From the NCBI GenBank assembly GCA_902772625.1, contig CACYBP010000287.1:1-8423 (forward strand): DNA of 8,423 nt, given 5' to 3'. The DNA comes from Oscillospiraceae bacterium. GTDB taxonomy: Bacteria; Bacillota; Clostridia; Oscillospirales; QAMX01. Positions 1 through 5,861 of the stretch are shown in pieces; positions within the stretch are counted from its first letter, which is position 1, and every line of letters begins with the position of its first letter. The notes under the pieces are model-generated. The model was not told the origin of the DNA, did not search any database, and saw only the letters and a list, made by a program, of their open reading frames with translations. Both the position numbers and the translations under genes were made by a program.

Positions 1-1
1 A

Positions 2-660
2 AAGACCTCCGCATCGGTCAGTGTCAAAGCCGGAGAAACCAACAACGGTACCTGCTACCGTGTGACGGTGAAAAATGCAGAGGGAAGTGTGAACTCCTCA
101 TCGGCGAAGCTTACGGTTTCGGGAGTCAAGCCCGTGATCACGGTTCAGCCGAAATCGGCGACGGTGATTGCCGGAACAAACGTCACGTTCCGGGTAACGG
201 CGGCGGGAACCGGGCTTTCCTATCAATGGCAGTACAGTACGAATAATGGGACGACCTGGAAAACGTGGAGCGGAAAGACATCCGCATCGGTCAGCGTCAA
301 AGCAGGGGAAACCAACAACGGTACCTGTTACCGCGTGACAGTGAAGAATACCAGCGGGAGCGTAAACTCGGAAGCGGCAAAGCTTACGGCGGTCAGCTTC
401 CCGAGCATTTCGGAGAACCCGGAACGCACGATCGTCAATGCCGGGACGGCCGTTACGCTCAGCGTGAAGGCGTCGGGCGGCAGCCTGAAATATCAATGGC
501 AATACAGCACGGATCAGGGGAAAACGTGGAAGAACTGGAGCGGGAAGACCGCGTCCTCCGTATCGTTCAAGCCGCAGGTCTCCAACAATGGAACGCTTTA
601 TCGCTGTGAGGTATCCAATATAGCCGGGAAAGCGGTCTCCTCTGAAGCGGAACTGACGGT
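2..660 (+). repeat. Tandem Ig-like domain repeats, period 270-273 bases
   Basis: Three in-frame copies: a partial first copy (about 2-118), a second (about 121-393) and a third (about 394-660). Copies 1 and 2 are offset by 273 bases (91 codons); copy 3 follows at about 270 bases and is more diverged. The 25 codons at 2-76 and 275-349 encode identical residues while differing at 8 synonymous positions. The repeats are protein domains, not a CRISPR or other non-coding array. The array probably continues to the left of the window. Confidence 0.85.
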
Positions 661-820
661 GTTTTCTGGTTCCGGAGAGGTTTTTTGGACTCTTACGGGA
701 ACGAAATACCACACAAGTGCCAATTGCAGAGCGTTGAAAAACAGTACGGTCATTTTCAGCGGAACGATAAAAGAAGCGAAAGATTTTGGTAAAGAAGGCC
801 CTTGCTCCTTCTGCGCCTAG
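2..820 (+). CDS. Secreted Ig-like-repeat surface protein with C-terminal Cys/His mini-domain (5' partial)
   Basis: The frame is open from the left edge (first whole codon at 2) to a TAG at 818-820, so the N-terminus, and presumably a signal peptide, lies outside the window. Seen: one partial and two full repeats of about 90 residues, each with the bacterial Ig-like pattern YQWQYST..G.TWK.WSGKT, then NNGT.YR..V.N and a closing KLTV or ELTV strand. After the last repeat comes a tail of about 45 residues with TGTKYH, one Cys (codon 725), and a final PCSFC ahead of the stop, giving one His and three Cys that could bind a metal. Such tails end many extracellular repeat proteins of Clostridia. Inferred role: cell-surface or secreted adhesion or carbohydrate contact; no catalytic motif is visible. 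GC content (about half) is lower than in downstream genes, suggesting different ancestry. No terminator separates it from the gene at 843. Family assignment is solid, function unknown. Confidence 0.85.
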   Translation, partial: KTSASVSVKAGETNNGTCYRVTVKNAEGSVNSSSAKLTVSGVKPVITVQPKSATVIAGTNVTFRVTAAGTGLSYQWQYSTNNGTTWKTWSGKTSASVSVKAGETNNGTCYRVTVKNTSGSVNSEAAKLTAVSFPSISENPERTIVNAGTAVTLSVKASGGSLKYQWQYSTDQGKTWKNWSGKTASSVSFKPQVSNNGTLYRCEVSNIAGKAVSSEAELTVFSGSGEVFWTLTGTKYHTSANCRALKNSTVIFSGTIKEAKDFGKEGPCSFCA

Positions 821-830
821 TAATATAACG

Positions 831-835
831 GAGGA
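831..835 (+). promoter_or_regulatory. Ribosome binding site of the glycosidase-like gene
   Basis: GGAGG lies 7 bases before the ATG at 843. It decides the start: an in-frame TTG at 786 inside the upstream gene would add 19 residues but has no comparable site. Confidence 0.8.
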
Positions 836-842
836 TATCTTT

Positions 843-2789
843 ATGAAACGCCGCAGCGAAAGCTTTTTCGGACTGCATTTTGACTTCCACGCGACCCCGG
901 AGGGGGCGAAGGGCGTCCCCGTGGGGAAAAACCTCAAGGAAGAGGAGATCCGGGAGATCTGCCGGACGCTGAAGCCGGATTTCATCCAGATCGACTGCAA
1001 GGGGCATCCGGGATGGGCGTCCTATCCCGCCTCGGTCGGCAACGCCATGCCCTCCTTCGAGGGCGATCCGCTCGCCCTCTGGAGAAGGGTCACGAAAGAG
1101 GAGGGCGTCGCCCTTTACATGCACTACTCGGGCGTGATCGACCGGAAATACGCCGCCGAACACCCTGAGGAGGCCGTGCTGAACGCCGACGGCACCCGGG
1201 ACGCCGACGCGACCCGCACCGCCGGGAAATACGCCGACGAGCTGATGATCCCCCAGCTTACCGAGCTCGCCGTGAAATACGGCGTGGACGGCGTGTGGGT
1301 GGACGGCGACTGCTGGGGCAGCAAGGCGGATTTCGATCCCCGGACGGTGAAAGAATTTGAAAAAGAGACCGGGATCGATCTGCAGGGAAAGCTTCCCGCG
1401 AAGCGGGAGGACCGGTATTTTGAAGAGTACCGGGAATTCTGCCGGGAGCTTTTCCGGCGGTACGTGAGAAAGTACACGGACGCCCTGCACGCGGCGAAGC
1501 CCGGCTTCCAGGTGGCGTCCAACTGGTCCTACACCGACCATATGCCCGAAGAGGTGACAAGCGGCGTGGATTTCCTTTCGGGCGACCTGAGTCCTCTGGA
1601 CTCCTTCGCCTCGGCGCGCTACGCCGGACGGGCCATCGCGAGCCAGGAGCATACCTGGGATCTGATGTCCTGGAACTTCCGGCACGTGTTCGAGGGAAAG
1701 CCCGGCCACGTGCCCAAGCACCCGGTCCAGATCCTGCAGGAGGCCGCGGCGGTGATCTCGCTGGGCGGCGGCTTCCAGAATTACATCACCCAGTATTCCG
1801 AGGGCAGCCCCCGCATGGCCGAGATCCGGCGGATGAAGGCCCTGGCCGACTTCATGCGCGCGCGGGAGCCCTTCTCCTTCCGGGGAAAAGCCGTACACCA
1901 GGCGGTCCTGCTGCTTTCCACGTATGACCGGCACCGGGAATCCGACAGCCTCTATTCCCGCAACGGCAATGAAAAGATCATGGGGCTGACCAATCTTTTC
2001 TGCGACGCGGGCCACTCTCTGGAGATCGCGGAGGAGCATACGCTGGCGCGCAACCGCTACGACTATCCGGTGATCGCCGTGCCCGAGCTTTTCGCGGGCC
2101 TCGCCCCCGAAACCGTGAAGGCGCTTCTTTCCTACGCCGAAGAGGGCGGAAGCCTGCTCCTCGTGGGGAAAAAGACACTGAAGCTGTTCTCCGGCGCCGG
2201 CGCGCCCTTCAGCCTTGAAGAGGGAAAGGCGGGAAGAAGCCTTCTCACCCGGGACGGGGTGGAATTCGGCGCCGCGTTCGACGCGGGGACCCTCGTCTTT
2301 GAAGAGGGCGAGACCCTTATGACCGCGACGGGAGACGAGCGGGAGGAGGGGAAACCGGCTGCGGCGGTCCTGCCCTGCGGCAAGGGAAAGATCGCGGCGA
2401 TCGCCTTCGATCTGGGCTCCGCCTATCACTTCTCATCCCAGTATCTCCACCGCACCCTGATCCGGGATGCGCTGGATAAGCTTTATACCCCGCTGGTGCA
2501 GGTGGAAAAGGCGACCGGCCTTTTGGAGATCGTGGATCTCCGGAAGGACGGCAGGCTGATGATCCAGATGGTGAACGCCAACGGCAATCACCGCGCGGCA
2601 AACATCGCCACCGAGGATCAGATCCCGCCCTGCCTGGATATCGTTCTTTCGATCGCGCTTCCCGAAAAGCCCCGGTCGCTGACCCTGGAGCCGGAGGGGA
2701 AGAAGCTCGACTTCACCTGGGCCGACGGCAGAGCGCGCGTCGGGATCGACCGGCTCGATCTCCACGGCGTGATCGTCGCGGACGAATAA
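843..2789 (+). CDS. Glycoside-hydrolase-like protein (alpha-L-fucosidase-like/GHL6-type barrel plus glutaminase-like domain)
   Basis: 648 residues, no signal peptide or membrane segment, so probably cytoplasmic. The ATG at 843 is chosen for the GGAGG 7 bases upstream. The N-terminus opens with FFGLHFDFHA and continues with LKPDFIQIDCKGHPGW, SVGNAMPSF and GVALYMHYSGV. This pattern is known from putative alpha-L-fucosidases and hypothetical glycosidases with a (beta/alpha)8 barrel. The barrel appears to span about residues 5-345. GVWVDGDCW, with Asp154 and Asp156, sits where such enzymes carry an acidic catalytic residue, and SQEHTWDLMSW (Glu269) is another candidate. Residues about 350-520 look like the glutaminase-like domain of beta-galactosidase trimerisation regions (YDYPVIAVPELF, then EEGGSLLLVG). 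The last 120 residues look like a beta-sandwich. Inferred role: hydrolysis of an imported oligosaccharide or glycoside. Substrate, and even catalytic activity, cannot be settled here. It starts 22 bases after the Ig-repeat gene and may be cotranscribed with it. Confidence 0.8.
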   Translation: MKRRSESFFGLHFDFHATPEGAKGVPVGKNLKEEEIREICRTLKPDFIQIDCKGHPGWASYPASVGNAMPSFEGDPLALWRRVTKEEGVALYMHYSGVIDRKYAAEHPEEAVLNADGTRDADATRTAGKYADELMIPQLTELAVKYGVDGVWVDGDCWGSKADFDPRTVKEFEKETGIDLQGKLPAKREDRYFEEYREFCRELFRRYVRKYTDALHAAKPGFQVASNWSYTDHMPEEVTSGVDFLSGDLSPLDSFASARYAGRAIASQEHTWDLMSWNFRHVFEGKPGHVPKHPVQILQEAAAVISLGGGFQNYITQYSEGSPRMAEIRRMKALADFMRAREPFSFRGKAVHQAVLLLSTYDRHRESDSLYSRNGNEKIMGLTNLFCDAGHSLEIAEEHTLARNRYDYPVIAVPELFAGLAPETVKALLSYAEEGGSLLLVGKKTLKLFSGAGAPFSLEEGKAGRSLLTRDGVEFGAAFDAGTLVFEEGETLMTATGDEREEGKPAAAVLPCGKGKIAAIAFDLGSAYHFSSQYLHRTLIRDALDKLYTPLVQVEKATGLLEIVDLRKDGRLMIQMVNANGNHRAANIATEDQIPPCLDIVLSIALPEKPRSLTLEPEGKKLDFTWADGRARVGIDRLDLHGVIVADE

Positions 2790-2804
2790 AGAAAGCCCCC
2801 GCCG

Positions 2805-2849
2805 GGAGGGGAGCCGGAGCGGGAAAGGCCTTGCATCCGGCTCCCTTCT
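2805..2849 (+). terminator. Hairpin after the glycosidase-like gene, without a U-run
   Basis: GGGAGCCGG (2809-2817) pairs perfectly with CCGGCTCCC (2837-2845). Four further pairs at the base, two of them G-T, extend the stem to 2805 and 2849. The loop is 19 bases. Only TTCT follows, so this is a poor intrinsic terminator by the usual rule. It may be a weak terminator, a 3'-end stabiliser of the upstream mRNA, or an operator-like inverted repeat, since it overlaps the wecB promoter. Confidence 0.4.
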
Positions 2850-2859
2850 GCGGTACAAT
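2831..2859 (+). promoter_or_regulatory. Vegetative promoter of the wecB-cls unit
   Basis: TTGCAT (2831-2836) and TACAAT (2854-2859) are separated by exactly 17 bases, a good housekeeping sigma-factor promoter. Transcription would begin near 2866, leaving a leader of about 34 bases with GGGAGG at 2889-2894, 5 bases before the wecB ATG. The -35 box lies in the loop of the inverted repeat at 2805-2849, and the 3' arm of that repeat lies inside the spacer. Confidence 0.75.
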
Positions 2860-2899
2860 AGAGAAGAGATCCCCATATCCGACGATCCGGGAGGAAAAT

Positions 2900-4003
2900 A
2901 TGCGCATTCTGACCATTTTCGGCACGCGGCCCGAGGCCATCAAGATGTGCCCGCTGATCCTGGAACTGAAAACGAGAAAGGACGCCGAGGTCAGACTCTG
3001 CGTCACCGGCCAGCATCGGGAGATGCTGGACGCGGTGCTTTCCTGCTTCGGCGTGACCCCCGATCACGATCTGGCCGTCATGAAGCCGGGGCAGACCCTC
3101 TTCGACGTGACGACGCGGGTATTGGGCGGCCTGGAGCCGATCCTCCGGGCGGAAAAGCCCGACGTGGTCCTGGTCCACGGCGACACCACCACGACCTTCG
3201 CCGCGGCGCTTTCGGCCTTCTATCTCGGGATCCCGGTGGGACACGTGGAGGCCGGCCTGCGCACCGGAAACGTCGCCTCGCCCTTCCCGGAGGAATTCAA
3301 CCGGAGAAGCGTTTCGATCTTCTCCCGCTACGATTTCGCCCCCACCGGGGCGGCGCGGGACAATCTTTTGCGGGAGGGGAAGGACCCCCGGGGGATCTTC
3401 GTCACCGGAAACACCGCCATCGACGCCCTGAAAACCACCGTACGAAAGGATTACCGGCATCCGATCCTGGAAAAGACCGCGGGGAAAAGGCTGATCCTGA
3501 TCACCGCCCACCGCCGGGAGAACCTCGGAGAACCGCTCCGGGGCATGTTCCGGGCGATCAGGCGGCTGGTGGAGGAAAACCCGGACGTGGCGGCGATCTA
3601 TCCCATGCACCTGAATCCCGCGGTGCGCGAGGCGGCACACGAGGTCTTCGACGGCTGCGAGCGGGTGCTTCTGACCGAACCTCTGGACGTTCTGGACTTT
3701 CACAATTTCATGGCGAGAAGCTATCTGATCTTTACCGACAGCGGCGGGATCCAGGAGGAGGCGCCCTCCCTGGGAAAGCCGGTGGTGGTCATGCGCGACA
3801 CCACCGAACGGCCCGAGGGGATCGAGGCGGGGACCCTGATCCTGGCAGGGAACCGCGAGGAGCCGATCTATGAGACCGGGAAAAAGCTTCTGGAGGACGG
3901 GGCGCTTTACCGGAAAATGAGCCGCGCCTCCAATCCCTACGGCGACGGGCTGGCCTCCCGGCGCATCGCCGACGTTCTTCTGGAGGGGGAAACCGCAGTA
4001 TGA
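2900..4003 (+). CDS. wecB: UDP-N-acetylglucosamine 2-epimerase (non-hydrolysing)
   Basis: 367 residues, the usual length of the WecB/MnaA family, with a two-Rossmann GT-B-like fold. It interconverts UDP-GlcNAc and UDP-ManNAc in the cytoplasm, supplying ManNAc for teichoic-acid linkage units, capsule or other surface glycans. Seen: GTRPEAIKM at residues 8-16, HGDTTTT at 93-99, HVEAGLRT at 115-122, PFPEEFNRR at 128-136, TGNTAIDAL at 169-177, HRREN at 204-208, SGGIQEEAP at 281-289 and RDTTERPE at 299-306. Asp95, Glu117 and Glu131 align with the catalytic acidic residues of E. coli WecB, and His204 with its active-site His213. The ATG at 2900 is set by GGGAGG 5 bases upstream; a TTG at 2831 in frame coincides with the -35 box and is not a start. 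It is first in its transcription unit and its stop overlaps the cls start. mnaA would be an equally valid Gram-positive name. Confidence 0.96.
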   Translation: MRILTIFGTRPEAIKMCPLILELKTRKDAEVRLCVTGQHREMLDAVLSCFGVTPDHDLAVMKPGQTLFDVTTRVLGGLEPILRAEKPDVVLVHGDTTTTFAAALSAFYLGIPVGHVEAGLRTGNVASPFPEEFNRRSVSIFSRYDFAPTGAARDNLLREGKDPRGIFVTGNTAIDALKTTVRKDYRHPILEKTAGKRLILITAHRRENLGEPLRGMFRAIRRLVEENPDVAAIYPMHLNPAVREAAHEVFDGCERVLLTEPLDVLDFHNFMARSYLIFTDSGGIQEEAPSLGKPVVVMRDTTERPEGIEAGTLILAGNREEPIYETGKKLLEDGALYRKMSRASNPYGDGLASRRIADVLLEGETAV

Positions 4004-5607
4004 GCAGAAAAAAAGCAAATACCGCCCCTCCCGGCCGCGAAAGCGCCGAAAGGGAGAGCGGTATCAAAAGAAAACACGGCTGGTTCCGGTGGTTCCTGTT
4101 CCGCCGGATGGCGGTGGCGGCGATCATCATCCTGCAGGTCGCCTTTTTCGCCTATTTCCTTTCGGTCGACACGCTGGTCTCCCGGATCCTGAGCGTGATC
4201 ATATCGGTGCTTTCGATATTTCTCGCGATCTATCTGATCAACAAGAACATGAAACCGGCCTACCGGGTGATCTGGCTGGTGACCATCCTGGCTTTCCCGG
4301 TGCTCGGCGCGTTTTTCTACCTGCTTCTGCATCTGCTTCCCAACAAGCACTGGGTCATGAAGCGCTACGCCGCCATCGCGCGCGAAAGCCGCCCCACCTT
4401 CCAGACCCCCGCCGCCCTTTCCGCGGAGGAGCGGTCCGCGTTTTTCGGCCGGTGGGGCAAAAGCGCCTCGTATCTTTCTGACTTCGCGGGATTTCCCGCT
4501 TACTCCCACACGAAAAGCGAGTATCTTTCCCCGGGAGAGGTCTTCTTCCCCCGGTTCCTGGAGGACCTGGAGAAGGCGGAGAAGTATATCTATATGGAAT
4601 ACTTCATCGTGGAGGAGGGCGTCATGACCGAAAAGGTCCTGGACGTTCTGGAACGGAAGGTCAAGGCCGGGGTGGACGTCCGGTTCATGTACGACGACAT
4701 CGGGTCCCTGATGACGCTTCCCAAGAATTACGTGGAGATCCTCCGGCGCCGGGGCATCCGCGCGGCGGTGTTCAGCCGGTTCATCCCGGTGTTCACCAGC
4801 ATCCAGAACAACCGCGATCACCGCAAGATCACGGTCATCGACGGAAAGATCGCCTACACCGGCGGACTCAATATCGCCGACGAGTATATCAATCTCTATG
4901 AAAAGCACGGCTACTGGAAGGACGCCGCCCTGCGGGTGGAGGGGGACGCCGCCTGGAGCTTTACGGTGATGTTTCTCCAGCTCTGGTCGCTGGCGGCGGG
5001 GGAGGCCTTCTCCCTGCCGCAAAAGCCGCCCGCGCTTCCCCCGGAGCAGCGCCCCGCCGCCGACGGCGCGGTGCTTCCCTACGCCGACAGCCCCCTGGAT
5101 TCCGAAACCGTGGGCGAGCACGTGTATACCCAGCTGATCGCCGGCGCGAACCGTACTCTATACGCCACCACGCCCTATTTCATGGTGGACGACGGGCTGC
5201 TCTCGGCGCTGAAGCTCGCCGCCAAGAGCGGCGTGGACGTGCGCCTGATCACCCCAAGGGTCTGGGACAAGTTTTTCGTCCACGTCATCACCCGGTCCTA
5301 TTACCGGGAACTGATCGAGGCGGGGATCCGCGTGTACGAATACACCCCCGGCTTCATGCACGCCAAAACCATGGTAGCCGACGGCGAGATCGCCGCGGTG
5401 GGCACCATCAACATGGATTTCCGGAGCCTTTACCTCCACTTCGAGGACGGCGTCCTGCTCTCCGGGACGAGCTCGGTGGGAAAGATCGAAGAGGATTTCC
5501 TCCGCTCGATGGAGGACTCTTCGGAGATCACCCTGCAGGACGTGAAGAACAATCTCTTCATGCGGCTTCTGGGAAACCTTCTCCGGCTGTTCGCCCCGCT
5601 GCTCTGA
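4000..5607 (+). CDS. cls: Cardiolipin synthase (phospholipase D family, two HKD motifs)
   Basis: 535 residues, slightly longer than typical bacterial Cls because of a charged N-terminal stretch of about 35 residues. It condenses two phosphatidylglycerols to cardiolipin plus glycerol at the cytoplasmic membrane. Seen: hydrophobic segments at about 37-55, 59-80 and 89-113, the last two bracketing the family N-terminal signature MKPAYRVIWLV..LAFPVLG. Two complete HKD motifs follow: His274-Lys276-Asp281 (HRKITVID, then GGLN) and His454-Lys456-Asp461 (HAKTMVAD, then GTINMDFRS). Both catalytic halves look intact. The ATG at 4000 shares four bases (ATGA) with the wecB stop, and its ribosome binding site GGAGGGGG (3982-3989) lies inside wecB, which points to translational coupling. 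A strong terminator at 5701 ends the unit. The family is certain; distinguishing Cls from a closely related phosphatidyltransferase is less so. Confidence 0.95.
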   Translation: MSRKKANTAPPGRESAERESGIKRKHGWFRWFLFRRMAVAAIIILQVAFFAYFLSVDTLVSRILSVIISVLSIFLAIYLINKNMKPAYRVIWLVTILAFPVLGAFFYLLLHLLPNKHWVMKRYAAIARESRPTFQTPAALSAEERSAFFGRWGKSASYLSDFAGFPAYSHTKSEYLSPGEVFFPRFLEDLEKAEKYIYMEYFIVEEGVMTEKVLDVLERKVKAGVDVRFMYDDIGSLMTLPKNYVEILRRRGIRAAVFSRFIPVFTSIQNNRDHRKITVIDGKIAYTGGLNIADEYINLYEKHGYWKDAALRVEGDAAWSFTVMFLQLWSLAAGEAFSLPQKPPALPPEQRPAADGAVLPYADSPLDSETVGEHVYTQLIAGANRTLYATTPYFMVDDGLLSALKLAAKSGVDVRLITPRVWDKFFVHVITRSYYRELIEAGIRVYEYTPGFMHAKTMVADGEIAAVGTINMDFRSLYLHFEDGVLLSGTSSVGKIEEDFLRSMEDSSEITLQDVKNNLFMRLLGNLLRLFAPLL

Positions 5608-5700
5608 GAAAAAACCGGGAAACCGGCTTTCGATCTCCATTTATACCGGAAAAAGCGGGATCGGGAGCCGCTGCGGGACGAAAAATACGCGAAAAACGAG

Positions 5701-5734
5701 GCCTGCGCCGCCACATGCGGCGCGGGCTTTTTTT
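5701..5734 (+). terminator. Intrinsic terminator of wecB-cls
   Basis: An 11-base-pair stem (5701-5711 with 5717-5727, one G-T pair, the rest Watson-Crick) closes a CACAT loop and is followed by seven Ts at 5728-5734. The upstream stretch from 5608 to 5700 shows only weak short inverted repeats and no coding signal. Confidence 0.92.
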
Positions 5735-5744
5735 CCCGGACGAC

Positions 5745-5773
5745 TTGACAAAGCCCCCGGAACGCGATACAAT
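5745..5773 (+). promoter_or_regulatory. Strong vegetative promoter of rny
   Basis: Consensus TTGACA at 5745-5750, a 17-base spacer and TACAAT at 5768-5773. Predicted transcription start is near 5780, giving a leader of about 82 bases before the rny ATG. The promoter begins 10 bases after the T-run of the cls terminator. Confidence 0.9.
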
Positions 5774-5783
5774 ATAGATCGGT

Positions 5784-5830
5784 ACGTATACTCATTCTTT
5801 TGGGTGTCGCCCGAATAGAATGGGATACGT
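5784..5830 (+). promoter_or_regulatory. Long 5'-terminal hairpin in the rny leader
   Basis: Bases 5784-5789 (ACGTAT) pair with 5825-5830 (ATACGT), 5791-5798 with 5817-5824, and 5799-5804 with 5810-5815. That gives 20 pairs (two G-U), single-base bulges at A5790 and U5816, and a UGUCG loop at 5805-5809. It would start within a few bases of the predicted mRNA 5' end. It is followed by TATTTTTA (5831-5838), so it could stabilise the 5' end, act as a nuclease target, or act as an attenuator. Pairing is read directly; function is inference. Confidence 0.7.
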
Positions 5831-5845
5831 TATTTTTATGACTAC

Positions 5846-5850
5846 GGAGG
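5846..5850 (+). promoter_or_regulatory. Ribosome binding site deciding the rny start
   Basis: GGAGG lies 11 bases before the ATG at 5862, slightly long spacing. In-frame ATGs at 5820 (inside the leader hairpin) and 5838 have no such site, and starting at 5862 gives exactly the family's usual 520 residues. Confidence 0.7.
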
Positions 5851-5861
5851 AAAAACGGTTT

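Noticed and set aside
2..660. Possible CRISPR or non-coding tandem array
   Set aside because: The period is about 270 bases, the repeats are in frame throughout and encode Ig-like domains.
786..842. TTG start giving a longer glycosidase-like protein
   Set aside because: It lies inside the upstream gene without a ribosome binding site, whereas ATG at 843 has GGAGG at ideal spacing.
756..2429. 557-codon minus-strand open frame opposite the glycosidase-like gene
   Set aside because: Same compositional artefact. It spans the gene boundary at 820-843 and shows no domain pattern.
2618..4018. 466-codon minus-strand open frame opposite wecB
   Set aside because: The + strand carries every WecB signature. 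The antisense translation has no recognisable motif and no ribosome binding site was seen.
5615..5626. CCGG-GAAA-CCGG hairpin just after cls, with a T-run on the minus strand
   Set aside because: The stem is only four perfect pairs, the clear cls terminator is at 5701, and no minus-strand gene ends here.
5820..5861. Upstream in-frame ATGs at 5820 and 5838 for rny
   Set aside because: The first is buried in the leader hairpin, neither has a Shine-Dalgarno sequence, and the added residues precede the normal family N-terminus.
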